From Pararhodobacter oceanensis (GTDB lineage: Bacteria > Pseudomonadota > Alphaproteobacteria > Rhodobacterales > Rhodobacteraceae), in the NCBI RefSeq assembly GCF_003076755.1, contig NZ_QDKM01000001.1, positions 868,001 through 932,000 on the forward strand: 64,000 nucleotides of DNA, read 5' to 3'. Under the pieces are notes generated by a model. The model was not told the DNA's origin. It was given only the letters and a program-made list of their open reading frames with translations, and made no database searches. Positions within the stretch are counted from its first letter, which is position 1; every line of letters starts with the position of its first letter. This document shows positions 8,274 to 16,429 of the stretch, one piece after another. The position numbers were made by a program, and so were the translations under genes.

Positions 8274-9251
8274 TTAGCGCGCGCCGGCCTCGACGCCCGC
8301 GATCACCAGTTCCACGTTGTTTTCATCAATGATACCCGGCCCGGTCAGGATCTCGCGGGTGGCGATTGTCGTGCCATACTGGACATAGTTGATCAGGATG
8401 GAGGTGGCGAAATAGCCCTGTTGATAGCCCTGCTGATCAATCGCACAGGCCTGTGTGCCCGCCTGAATATTGGCCAGAATCGAGTCGTTAAAGTTCATCC
8501 CGCAAACCTCGACCGCGCCCATTCTGCCTGCCTGCTGGACGCCACTGATCGCAGCATTGGTATCTTGGTCACCGATGGCGAACAGCGCGTCGATGTCGGG
8601 ATTTTGCAAGAGATGTGCGCGCACCGCTTGGGCCATGGCGGTGGAATCGCCAAAGGCGGTGGCGGGCAATTGCAAAACCGATCCGCTTCCGCCGGACTCG
8701 ATCATCCCGTCCTGAAAGCCGCTGCAGAAGGCCTCGATATTCGCCGCCCCGGGCAGGGAATTCAGACAGGCGCCGTTGCTTTGCCCGTCATTGGCAAGAT
8801 ATTCGCCCGCCGCATAGCCGGATCTATAGTCAACCGTGCCGACATAGTTCAACGCCCCGAGACGGTCGGCAGCCTCGATACCGCCGGCATTAAAGATCAC
8901 CAGCGGGATGCCCGCGGCAACCACCGCTTCAAAGGCCGGATCCATCGCCTCGGGCACCCAGTTCGGGGCGACAATCGCATCGGCACCCTGATCAATGGCC
9001 TGACGGATCAACTCCGCCGCATCGGGGCCAAGGTTGTCGTAATTCTGCGGGCCAAGCCAGGTCACCGAGCCACCGTGCATTTCTGCCACCAGACCGGCAT
9101 GCTCGGCGCCCAGCTTGACGCGGGACCAGAACGGATCGTCGGGCTTGTCGCCGATGACAAAGATATCCGGGCCATCGTGCTCGTCTGCCACCGCGAATGA
9201 TGCGGTCAGGGCCAGTGCTGTGGTCGTCGCAAGGATTTTAATCAGTTTCAT
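8274..9251 (-). CDS. Sugar ABC transporter periplasmic substrate-binding protein 1
   Basis: A 325-residue exported protein with signal peptide MKLIKILATTTALALTASFAVA and a Peripla_BP_4 sugar-binding domain. The ATG at 9251 is preceded by GGGAGGAGACCCA, a very strong ribosome-binding site, as expected for an abundant receptor. Motifs such as QNYDNLGPDAAELIRQAIDQG, WVPEAMD, FNAGGIEAADRLG and CAIDQQGYQQGYFAT mirror those of binding protein 2, so the pair arose by duplication. Three cysteines (ACLNSLPG, EAFCSGFQ, VEVCGMNF) could form a disulfide in the periplasm. The ligand is probably a cyclitol or aldose, judged only from the downstream enzymes. Confidence 0.94.
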   Translation of the reverse strand: MKLIKILATTTALALTASFAVADEHDGPDIFVIGDKPDDPFWSRVKLGAEHAGLVAEMHGGSVTWLGPQNYDNLGPDAAELIRQAIDQGADAIVAPNWVPEAMDPAFEAVVAAGIPLVIFNAGGIEAADRLGALNYVGTVDYRSGYAAGEYLANDGQSNGACLNSLPGAANIEAFCSGFQDGMIESGGSGSVLQLPATAFGDSTAMAQAVRAHLLQNPDIDALFAIGDQDTNAAISGVQQAGRMGAVEVCGMNFNDSILANIQAGTQACAIDQQGYQQGYFATSILINYVQYGTTIATREILTGPGIIDENNVELVIAGVEAGAR

Positions 9252-9336
9252 TGGGTCTCCTCCCTCGAGTGCTTGGTATCTGGCGACATACTCGCCGCTG
9301 CTATTGGAAATACCTCCTCCGCATTTCCGTGGCAGG

Positions 9337-10365
9337 TTATTCAGCCGGTGTCGTTCGCGCCTGCCTCGCTTTGAGTTTTTCCTTTTTAGCCCTGAACCGC
9401 GCCTTCATTTGCTCCTCTGCCTCTTTCGAGCCATCGTGCCAGTAGCCAAACCATTTATCGAGCGGCACAATTCCATCAGCGCCGTAATTCACTTCAAAAT
9501 ACTTGTGGTGCAAATAATGCGCATAGGCATGGGTATCGAGCGGTGTATCCTCGGTCACTTCCAGCTTGTCAAAACCGATATGCCCGTTCAGCGCGCCAAA
9601 TCCGACGGCATGGCTGTTGAACATCATAACAATCGGATTGGACGGGATAATAAAATGCCAGACGATCTCGCCAAAATAGAGCAGATGCTCGACCGGATGC
9701 ATGGACAGCGATGACCAGGGGCTCGGATTGATCGAATTATGATGCACCGAATGGATCCACTTATAGAGCACCGGCACATGGATCAGGCGGTGAATACAAA
9801 AGAAATGAACCTCATGGATCGCAGGCACCAGAAGCGTCAGCGCAACCAGCCACAGCCAGTTATCCTGCCAGTCGAGCCAGCCAAACACGTGATAGCCATT
9901 GGCAAAGCACCACAGCATAACCACCTCGACCGCCGTCCAGATCGGAATTCCGACAAAGAAACTGCGCATGAAATTGTCAAGGTTCTGGCTTTTGAACCAG
10001 AAAACATCAGACGGGTTTTCAGCCGGGAATTTGCCGTTGAACTTGAACCTGTTCTCTTGTTTGCGCTTGACGTAGAAAAACATCTCGATGGCACCGTAAA
10101 GCACGAAGATGCCAATTGCGTTTGCCGCAAAGAGATAGAGCGCCCAGCCCCAGCCAAAGGTTTTCATCGTCTCGATGTCGGGCAGCACAAACGCCCAATA
10201 CAGCAGCGCCGTCGCCATATGGAACGCATTCCACGGCCAGATCATATCTTTGATAAAATGACCGATCCGGCTCCATTTTCCGATCCAGAACGGCGCAATT
10301 TCCAGTGTCGCGTTGGGCGTCCAATTGCCGCGCTTATCACGTGTGCCAAATTTTAGGTCATCCAT
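9337..10365 (-). CDS. Membrane di-iron fatty acid hydroxylase/sterol desaturase-family oxygenase
   Basis: This 342-residue integral membrane protein starts at the ATG at 10365 behind GGGGGGAGCGATTC. It has several hydrophobic spans (about 45-95 and 135-195) and the three histidine clusters of the family: H192-RLI-H196 (inside HEVHFFCIHRLIH), H205-SV-HH209, and H283-YL-HH287. These bind two irons and use O2 to hydroxylate or desaturate a substrate. The C terminus is charged and cytosolic. As first gene of a sugar-uptake operon that also encodes a Rieske ferredoxin, it is a good candidate for an O2-dependent hydroxylase or demethylase of the imported compound, much as MocD is in rhizopine catabolism. 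Fold and iron ligands are seen; the substrate is inferred. An exact FnrL-type box lies 68 bp upstream. Confidence 0.9.
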   Translation of the reverse strand: MDDLKFGTRDKRGNWTPNATLEIAPFWIGKWSRIGHFIKDMIWPWNAFHMATALLYWAFVLPDIETMKTFGWGWALYLFAANAIGIFVLYGAIEMFFYVKRKQENRFKFNGKFPAENPSDVFWFKSQNLDNFMRSFFVGIPIWTAVEVVMLWCFANGYHVFGWLDWQDNWLWLVALTLLVPAIHEVHFFCIHRLIHVPVLYKWIHSVHHNSINPSPWSSLSMHPVEHLLYFGEIVWHFIIPSNPIVMMFNSHAVGFGALNGHIGFDKLEVTEDTPLDTHAYAHYLHHKYFEVNYGADGIVPLDKWFGYWHDGSKEAEEQMKARFRAKKEKLKARQARTTPAE

Positions 10366-10432
10366 GAATCGCTCCCCCCTCACTGCGATACGGTGTTCTG
10401 CTCAGAACTTTGGTGATGCTTTTACTGGCAGT

Positions 10433-10446
10433 TTGATATAGATCAA
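10433..10446. promoter_or_regulatory. FNR/FnrL-type box TTGATATAGATCAA
   Basis: The sequence matches TTGAT-N4-ATCAA exactly. It lies in the 157-bp divergent region, 68 bp from the hydroxylase start and 77 bp from the lacI-type start. FnrL is the oxygen-responsive regulator of Rhodobacteraceae. The site suggests oxygen control of a unit whose first enzyme consumes oxygen. Binding is inferred. Confidence 0.6.
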
Positions 10447-10467
10447 ATCAAGGGTACATTTGTGATG

Positions 10468-10497
10468 CTTGATATTTCGTCTCATAAAGTATCATGC
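10468..10497. promoter_or_regulatory. Imperfect inverted repeat, candidate LacI-family operator
   Basis: GCTTGATATTT on the left faces AAAGTATCATGC on the right (the reverse complement reads GCATGATACTTT), about 10 of 11 positions matching with one inserted base. It is 26 bp upstream of the regulator's ATG and next to the FnrL-type box, where an autoregulatory operator would sit. TGATGCTT also occurs twice in the region (10414 and 10463). Confidence 0.4.
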
Positions 10498-10522
10498 AGG
10501 ACAATTTTTGAGGTGAAATGAG

Positions 10523-11563
10523 ATGACCCAGACTGTAAAACGCCCAACAATCCCCGATCTGGCCAAATCCGCAGGCGTATCCGTGTCCACTGTGAACCGG
10601 GTGCTCAATCAACCGGAATCGGTCCGCCAGCTTACCCGTGAGCGCGTCATGGCCGCGGCCGAAGAGATCGGTTTTTACGGTCTGGGCACGATCGAACAGG
10701 CCGTTCGCACTGGCCGCAAGACCCATCGGTTGGGAATATTGCTGCAGCAAAAAGGCCGCGCCTTCTATCGCAAGCTGGGCAACGCGATAGAAGCCGAGGC
10801 CAGATCCCGCAGCGGCGATAGCGTGGCGCTCACTTTGGAGTATCTCGACGATCTGTCGCCCGACCGGGTTGCCGCGCGGCTTGTCGCTCTGGCCGAGACC
10901 TGCGAGTCCGTGGCCCTTGTTGCCGCGCAACACCCGCTGGTCGCCGATGCCATTGATACCGTCACCGCCAAGGGCGTGCATGTGACCAGCCTGATCGCCC
11001 CGCTCTCTGCCAGCGGCACGGTCAATTTTGTCGGTCTGGACAATTGGAAGGTCGGCCGCACCGCCGCTTGGGCCTTTGGCAAGATGGTGCATGAGCCCGG
11101 AAAGATCGGCATATTGCTGGGCAATCACCGCTACCGGAACCAAGAGCTGAACGAGAGCGGCTTTCGCTCTTATTTCCGCGAGCATAACCCGCAGTTCACC
11201 CTGCTCGAGCCCATCGCCACTTACGAATCCGCCGCCGCCGCCCGCGAGCTGGTTGAAGCCATGCTGAAGGACCACGCCGATCTCTGCGGCCTGTTCATCT
11301 CGGGCGGCGGTATCACCGGCGCTTTGGCAGCCCTGCGCGAGGCACCAAGGCGCGGGGACTTTGTCACCGTCGGTTACGAGCTGTTCCCCGAAACCCGCGC
11401 CGCGCTGATCGACGGCACGCTCTCGATGGTGATTTCGCACCCGATGGAAGTCTTTGCGCGCGAGACAATCAACACGCTGATCAAGGCCAAACAGGCCGAT
11501 ATCGACGCCGGCGCGCAATATGTGGCTCTGGGCTTCGATATCTACACCCCCGAGAACGTGTAA
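10523..11563 (+). CDS. LacI family transcriptional regulator
   Basis: The 346-residue protein starts with a LacI headpiece: TIPDLAKSAGVSVSTVNRVL (about residues 9-28) is the helix-turn-helix, followed by the hinge region RERVMAAAEEIGFYGLG. The rest is a periplasmic-binding-protein-like sensor domain with FVGLDNWKVGRTAAW and a C-terminal IDGTLSMVISHPMEVFARE segment. Its sensor fold is the same type as the operon's two binding proteins, so it probably senses the transported sugar or a derivative. It is transcribed divergently from the long sugar operon and shares its control region. Repression relieved by ligand is the family's usual mode. GAGGTGAAATGAG lies before the ATG. Confidence 0.93.
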   Translation: MTQTVKRPTIPDLAKSAGVSVSTVNRVLNQPESVRQLTRERVMAAAEEIGFYGLGTIEQAVRTGRKTHRLGILLQQKGRAFYRKLGNAIEAEARSRSGDSVALTLEYLDDLSPDRVAARLVALAETCESVALVAAQHPLVADAIDTVTAKGVHVTSLIAPLSASGTVNFVGLDNWKVGRTAAWAFGKMVHEPGKIGILLGNHRYRNQELNESGFRSYFREHNPQFTLLEPIATYESAAAARELVEAMLKDHADLCGLFISGGGITGALAALREAPRRGDFVTVGYELFPETRAALIDGTLSMVISHPMEVFARETINTLIKAKQADIDAGAQYVALGFDIYTPENV

Positions 11564-11643
11564 CGCGCCTTACCAACCCCCGCGGGCAGCGCTTCCGCCA
11601 ATCCTCCGCCCCCACCGCCACGCGACGCCCCTGCGCCCCCGCA

Positions 11644-11673
11644 TCAAAGCCCCCCCTCGCAAGGCTTGATTTT
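11644..11673 (+). terminator. Weak intrinsic terminator after the LacI-family gene
   Basis: TCAAAGCC pairs with GGCTTGA (one bulge) around a C-rich loop and is followed by TTTT. It lies 80 bp past the regulator stop. The stem is short, so this is tentative. Confidence 0.35.
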
Positions 11674-11762
11674 GCCGATCAGGGGAAAGGTGATACTCTT
11701 GCCGCAGGCAGTTGGGCGATCCTGCCCATCGCTCACCGGGTCAGGAGGCTCGAAAGGTCAGG

Positions 11763-12986
11763 ATGCTCATGCGACGTTTTCTCATGGCGATGGCGACGCC
11801 TCTTGCGCTAATCCCCCTCGCCGCCCCTGCGCAGGATTTGCCCCGCGACGAGGGGCGCGATCTTGTCGAGATGTATTGCACCGCCTGCCACAGCACGCGG
11901 CTGATCCATCGGTCGCTGGGCTATACCGCGGCGGATTGGACGGCGCTGGTCTCGACCATGGTCTATCTCGACGGGCAGCCCGACCTCGCGGTCATCACGG
12001 AATATCTGGCCCGGCATTTCCCCCCCAATGACACCCGCGCGCCGGTGCAGATCAACGGGCCACTTACCCTCAGTATCGAGAGCTGGTCCGGCCCGACCCG
12101 TGGCCAAAGGGCGCGGGATCCGGTCGAGGCGCCGGACGGCGCGATCTGGTGGACCGGACAATGGGCCGACCTGCTGACACGGCTGGACCCCGAGAGCGGC
12201 GAGATGCGCGAATACGACCTGCCCGCCGGAGCCCGCGCCCATACGGTGACCGCGGCGGATGACGGGATGATCTGGTATACCGGCAATGGCAACGCCACCA
12301 TGGGCCGGCTTGATCCGGCATCCGGCGAGATCACCGAATACCCGATGCCCGACCCCGCCGCGACCGATCCGCATTCGGCCATCGTCGGTGCCGACGGGCG
12401 GGTCTATTTCACCGTGCAGCGCGGCAATATGGTCGGTCGGCTGGACCCCGCGACCTCTGCGGTCGATCTGGTCACCATGCCGGTGCCGCGCTCGCGCCCC
12501 TATGGGATCAGACAGGCGCAGGATGGCACGATCTGGGTCGCGGCGAACGGCTCGAACCGTCTCTATCGTATCGACCCCGAGAGCCTCGCGGTCACCGATC
12601 ACGAAATCCCGCATGCCGAGAGCCATATCCGCAGGCTCGATATCGCGCCCGATGGCACGATCTGGTATGTCAACTCGGGCCGCGGGCGCATCGGGCAGTT
12701 TGATCCGGCAAGCGGCGCGCTGCGCGAATGGCCCAGCCCCAGCGGGCCTGCATCGCATCCCTATGCGCTGGTCTGGTTCGACAATGCGGTCTGGTATAAC
12801 GAATCCGGTATGCGCCCCGATATGCTGGTCCGGTTTGACCCCGAGACCGAGAGCTTCCAGAGCTGGCCGATCCCCTCCGGTAGCATTCACGCCGGCATCC
12901 TCAGACATATGCGCGTGACCCGCGACGGCTCTGCCCTCTTGATCCACCAAAGCGCGACCAACACGGTGATGCGCCTGCGCCCCTGA
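11763..12986 (+). CDS. Exported cytochrome c domain fused to a streptogramin-lyase-like beta-propeller
   Basis: About 407 residues. A signal peptide (MLMRRFLMAMATPLALIPLAAPAQ) is followed by one haem c motif, C39-T-A-C-H43, in a short cytochrome-like segment to about residue 90. The remainder is a propeller of repeated blades, each marked by DG-x-IW: PDGAIWWTGQ, DDGMIWYTGN, ADGRVYFTVQ, QDGTIWVAAN, PDGTIWYVNS and FDNAVWYNES, with RLDP or RIDP between blades. This is the virginiamycin B lyase (Vgb)-like fold, but in the periplasm and tied to haem. That points to a redox or sensory role rather than antibiotic cleavage. The ATG at 11769 is an alternative start with a better-spaced AGGA. No neighbour explains its job. 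Confidence 0.82.
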   Translation: MLMRRFLMAMATPLALIPLAAPAQDLPRDEGRDLVEMYCTACHSTRLIHRSLGYTAADWTALVSTMVYLDGQPDLAVITEYLARHFPPNDTRAPVQINGPLTLSIESWSGPTRGQRARDPVEAPDGAIWWTGQWADLLTRLDPESGEMREYDLPAGARAHTVTAADDGMIWYTGNGNATMGRLDPASGEITEYPMPDPAATDPHSAIVGADGRVYFTVQRGNMVGRLDPATSAVDLVTMPVPRSRPYGIRQAQDGTIWVAANGSNRLYRIDPESLAVTDHEIPHAESHIRRLDIAPDGTIWYVNSGRGRIGQFDPASGALREWPSPSGPASHPYALVWFDNAVWYNESGMRPDMLVRFDPETESFQSWPIPSGSIHAGILRHMRVTRDGSALLIHQSATNTVMRLRP

Positions 12987-13305
12987 TCCCGGTGCGGCGA
13001 TGGAGGTTGAGCGTCTCGCGGCCGAGACGGCGGCACCGGCCCTGCCCTTCTGCACCGATGCGCTTCAAACGAGCGCCCTCGCCTGAACAGACATCGCACC
13101 CTCAACACGCACTCCTCCGACCTTGGCCGCATCCCTCGTCACAGGGACTCCCTCTGATCGGTAGGTTCGCTGTGCAATCCGCCCCCAACCACCCGCGCGG
13201 CCCCCACTCAACCCGCGTTTCCCGGGATCGACGTTGTGAAATGGCGAGCGTTCCGGCTATGAGGGCACCACCAAAGCCCCCAGACCCAGAAAGCGCCCGC
13301 ATCCC
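12987..13305. other. Intergenic region, 319 bp
   Basis: No convincing gene is seen. A perfect 7-bp hairpin (CGTCTCG/CGAGACG, 13012-13029) lies 26 bp past the propeller gene stop and may end its transcript, but it has no U tract. The trmL promoter must lie here; no clear -35/-10 pair stands out. Confidence 0.5.
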
Positions 13306-13779
13306 ATGTCCAATCCGCGTATGAAAATGGTGTTGGTGACACCCGAAATCCCGTTCAATACCGGCGCGATCGGACGCACCTGCGTCGCTCTCAACCTCGA
13401 GCTGATCCTGATCAAACCCTATGGATTTTCGCTGGATGAAAAATCGGTGCGGAGGGCGGGAACCGACTATTGGAAACATGTCGAGCTCACCGAATACGAC
13501 AGCTGGGACGGTTTTCTGCACCACCGCACCCCAGCGCGCGAGACCCTGTTTTTCTTTGAGGAACACGGCGCGCAGACCTTCTACGCACCGGAATATCCAG
13601 ACGACGCCTATCTGGTGTTCGGCTGCGAGTCCGCGGGCCTGCCAGCGACAATCCTCAACGGTATGACTGACCGGGTGTTCAATCTGCCGATGCTCGACAC
13701 CCGCGTCAGATCGCTCAACCTAGCAAACGTCGCAACCGCCGTCGTCTACCAAGCAATGCGCAGTCAACTGATGGGGTAA
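13306..13779 (+). CDS. trmL: tRNA (cytidine(34)-2'-O)-methyltransferase TrmL
   Basis: The 157-residue protein matches the small SPOUT methyltransferase TrmL in length and motifs. These are PEIPFNTGAIGRTC near the N terminus, KPYGFSLDEKSVRRAGTDYWKH (read as two blocks), the SAM-knot segment LVFGCESAGLP, and the C-terminal RSLNLANVATAVVYQAMR. TrmL 2'-O-methylates the wobble nucleotide of certain leucine tRNAs as a cytosolic homodimer. It is a housekeeping gene with no functional link to its neighbours. The ribosome-binding site is weak; a second in-frame ATG at 13321 is possible. Confidence 0.95.
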   Translation: MSNPRMKMVLVTPEIPFNTGAIGRTCVALNLELILIKPYGFSLDEKSVRRAGTDYWKHVELTEYDSWDGFLHHRTPARETLFFFEEHGAQTFYAPEYPDDAYLVFGCESAGLPATILNGMTDRVFNLPMLDTRVRSLNLANVATAVVYQAMRSQLMG

Positions 13780-13923
13780 CTCGCTGGAACTCGCCCCCGA
13801 AAGGCGTCACATGCGAAGGGTCCAGTATAGCCCTGCAAACGAGCGTTTTCTCGCACAAGCTGGTCGCGATTTGGGCGGGGATCTAGGTGCCGCCGCTTAC
13901 TGGCCGAAAGCTGACCGTTAAGA

Positions 13924-14655
13924 CTAAAGCCGGTAACTCGGCAGCAGCTGGAAAGCGTCGCGCAGGGCGTTTCCCCAGCCCTTGGTGATTGCCTGATACA
14001 CCGCGTCGTCCGCGTTGATCCGTTTTGTACGGTCGCAGGAGAAGGAATCGTTCTCATAAACCTGAAGATCGAAAGGCAAGCCAACGGACAGGTTCGATTT
14101 CACCGTCGAGTCAAACGAGACAAGCAGCAGCTTTATCGCATCCGCAAAATCCATCTGGCTGTCATAAGCCCGCACAAGGATCGGCTTGCCGTATTTGGTT
14201 TCCCCGATCTGGAAAAACGGCGTGTCGTCGGTGATCTCGATGAAATTTCCCTCGGGGTAGATCATAAAGATCGTGGGTTTGCCGCCCTTGATCTGCCCGC
14301 CCAGGATAATTGATGCGCCGAACTGATCATCCGAAGTTTGCCCCGTCGGTGACGAGCCGGAAATCACTTCGCGCAATGTCGCACCAACCAGCCGCGCGAC
14401 CTGAAACATGGTGGGCTGGCGCAGGATGCTGGGATCCCGATCTTCTTCGGTAACGGATCGTTCCTGCAGCAGGCTAATAAGCGATTGTGTTGTCGCAAGG
14501 TTGCCTGCAGTCATCAATGTGATGGATCTCTCATCCGGCACCTGCCAGCTGAACATCTTCTTGCTGACCGCGAAGTTATCAACCCCCGCGCTGGTGCGTG
14601 TGTCCGACATAAACACCAACCCGTGTTCCAGCCGCATTCCGATGCAATAGGTCAC
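13924..14655 (-). CDS. Anbu proteasome-like protease
   Basis: The 243-residue protein begins MTYCIGMRLEHGLVFMSDTR. It thus has no propeptide and places Thr2 as the N-terminal nucleophile after Met removal, as in Anbu (ancestral beta-subunit), an Ntn-hydrolase related to HslV and the 20S proteasome. The following LMTAGNLATTQS and later GETKYGKPILVRAYDS segments fit the family. It is encoded 34 nt after a transglutaminase gene, itself linked to alpha-E and ATP-grasp genes, the standard Anbu neighbourhood. Anbu assembles into open-ring or helical particles in the cytosol. Its physiological substrate is unknown in general. Confidence 0.93.
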   Translation of the reverse strand: MTYCIGMRLEHGLVFMSDTRTSAGVDNFAVSKKMFSWQVPDERSITLMTAGNLATTQSLISLLQERSVTEEDRDPSILRQPTMFQVARLVGATLREVISGSSPTGQTSDDQFGASIILGGQIKGGKPTIFMIYPEGNFIEITDDTPFFQIGETKYGKPILVRAYDSQMDFADAIKLLLVSFDSTVKSNLSVGLPFDLQVYENDSFSCDRTKRINADDAVYQAITKGWGNALRDAFQLLPSYRL

Positions 14656-14689
14656 TTTTTTCTATCCGCAAAGAAGCCTCTGCATCTGT

Positions 14690-15487
14690 TTACTGCTGTA
14701 CTTGCAAAGATACCATGAGGGATTCATCTGCATCTCCCATGCGCAGCCCTTCCACGGGGGCGGCGTCACGCGCATCCCGACCGATCGCGATGCGCACATA
14801 TTTTTCGTCGGGCGACACCCCGTTCGAGACGTCAAACCCAACCCATCCAAGCCCTTGCAGGAACACCTCGGCCCAAGCGTGGGTGGCTTCCTGCTGCACC
14901 TGTTCGTTGATCCGCAAGTAACCGCTGACATAACGAGCGGGCAGACCCGACAGGCGCGCGGTGGCGACAAAAATCTGCGCGTGGTCCTGACACACGCCGG
15001 TTTCGCCTTTCAGTGCGTCTTCGGCCGGGGTGTCCACCGCAGTGCCTCCCGACATATAGGGGAGCGTTTTCAGGATCATGTCCGAGAGCCTATGCAAATC
15101 GGCAACCTGCGCGCTGACATCCGAGGCGACGCGGGGCAAGGCTTTGATCGCCTCTCCGGGCATGGTCAGGGCGGTGGGCTGCAAGAAGTGCCACAGAGGC
15201 GCGCGGCCCATGACCGACCCCAGCACACCCGTGGAGTTCAGCGTGCGCACCTGCCCGCTGGCGCGAATGGTCAATGCGGATGCACCCGGCTCAATGCTGA
15301 CCAGATCAATATGGTTGCCGTAGTGATCGCGATAGCTGGCTTCGATCTTGCCACCGTCAATCTCAACCTCCCATTGCCCGACCTGCTGCATCACCGAGGA
15401 CAAAGGCCGCAGCCGCAGCTTTTGCAGCGCGTAATCCACCGGCGCAGTATAGGTATATTCGGTTGTGTGGCTGATGCTGAGTTCCAT
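14690..15487 (-). CDS. Transglutaminase-like protein of the Anbu cassette
   Basis: This 265-residue protein has an N-terminal bacterial transglutaminase-like domain (SISHTTEYTYTAPV at 4-17) and a transglutaminase core with a Cys-His-Asp triad. The Cys is in GVCQDHAQIF, the His in THAWAEVF and the Asp in WVGFDVSN. There is no signal peptide. Its ATG shares one base with the stop of the alpha-E gene (TAATG), so translation is coupled. In this gene neighbourhood the protein is thought to work on a peptide or peptide-like product made by the ATP-grasp partner, but the chemistry is undetermined. The family call is firm. Confidence 0.92.
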   Translation of the reverse strand: MELSISHTTEYTYTAPVDYALQKLRLRPLSSVMQQVGQWEVEIDGGKIEASYRDHYGNHIDLVSIEPGASALTIRASGQVRTLNSTGVLGSVMGRAPLWHFLQPTALTMPGEAIKALPRVASDVSAQVADLHRLSDMILKTLPYMSGGTAVDTPAEDALKGETGVCQDHAQIFVATARLSGLPARYVSGYLRINEQVQQEATHAWAEVFLQGLGWVGFDVSNGVSPDEKYVRIAIGRDARDAAPVEGLRMGDADESLMVSLQVQQ

Positions 15488-16428
15488 TATCGCGCAAACC
15501 TGTAGTCAACTTCTATCTGCTGGGCGAGGTTGGCCGTGCTATCAATCACGCCGGTCACAAATTGATGCAGCCCTTCGTCAAAGATTGTATGTATATCCGG
15601 GTTCCCCAATCGCGCCTTCAGCGCGTCAGCCAAGTCATGTGACGCATGTCTGGTCCCGTATTCCTCGGCCATATGCGACAGGCTATTTACGATTTGACCT
15701 GCGCTAAACGCCAATGAGCGCGGCATGCGCTTGTCGAGGATCAGAAACTCGGCGATGGCGGGAGCGGTGAAATCTTCCTCCACAGCCCAGCGGAACGAGC
15801 GATGCGCCGAGACCGAGCGCAAGATGGTTTCCCATTGCACGTTGTCCAGCCGACTGCCCACAAAGGACGGCGATGGCAGCAGCGAATAGTATTTCACATC
15901 AATGATACGCGCAGTGTTGTCCATGCGTTCGACAAAGGTGCCGAGACAGCAGAAATCATAAATGTCATTGCGCAGCATGGTTCCGTGAAGCGCACCGCGC
16001 ACCAGCCCTGACTGCTGGCGGATGGTGGCCAGCACGGCGGGCAATTCCGTCTGCGGAATCTCGTCTTTCAACAGGTCGGTGAACAGCATCCATGTTTCAT
16101 TGACCGCATACCAGACTTCGGTGGTTAACGCGGTTCGGACCAGACGGGCATTGTCGCGGGCGGATTTGATGATCGACAGAACCGAGCTGGGATTCGTCGG
16201 TTCGCGCAGCAAGAAATTCACCACCTGCGCACTGTCATAGCCGTCGCAGATCGCCTCATAGGCGTGCTGTGCGGCGAGCGTGGAAATCACCGACTGCCAT
16301 TCGGCCTCGGCGGTGGTCGAGCGGGTCAACGCGATGCGAAACCCCGCCTCGATCAGACGCGCGGTATTCTCGGCCCGCTCGAGCGAGCGAAACATCCAGT
16401 AAAGACCGCCTGCGGTTTTTCCCAACAT
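15487..16428 (-). CDS. Alpha-E domain protein of the Anbu cassette
   Basis: The 313-residue, largely helical protein opens with MLGKTAGGLYWMFRSLERAENTARLIEAGF (split here for reading at FRSLER), the recognisable start of alpha-E domain proteins. It has no signal peptide or membrane segment. RTALTTEVWYAVNETW and ERMDNTARIIDVKYYSLLPS are further conserved stretches. The function of alpha-E proteins is not established; they almost always occur with a circularly permuted ATP-grasp enzyme. It overlaps the transglutaminase start by one base and follows the ATP-grasp stop by one base, so the three genes form a tight unit. Confidence 0.92.
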   Translation of the reverse strand: MLGKTAGGLYWMFRSLERAENTARLIEAGFRIALTRSTTAEAEWQSVISTLAAQHAYEAICDGYDSAQVVNFLLREPTNPSSVLSIIKSARDNARLVRTALTTEVWYAVNETWMLFTDLLKDEIPQTELPAVLATIRQQSGLVRGALHGTMLRNDIYDFCCLGTFVERMDNTARIIDVKYYSLLPSPSFVGSRLDNVQWETILRSVSAHRSFRWAVEEDFTAPAIAEFLILDKRMPRSLAFSAGQIVNSLSHMAEEYGTRHASHDLADALKARLGNPDIHTIFDEGLHQFVTGVIDSTANLAQQIEVDYRFAR

Positions 16429-16429
16429 A

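Noticed and set aside
11808-13055. Minus-strand open frame (415 codons) opposite the cytochrome-propeller gene
   Set aside because: Shadow of a gene with a signal peptide, CxxCH and regular propeller blades.
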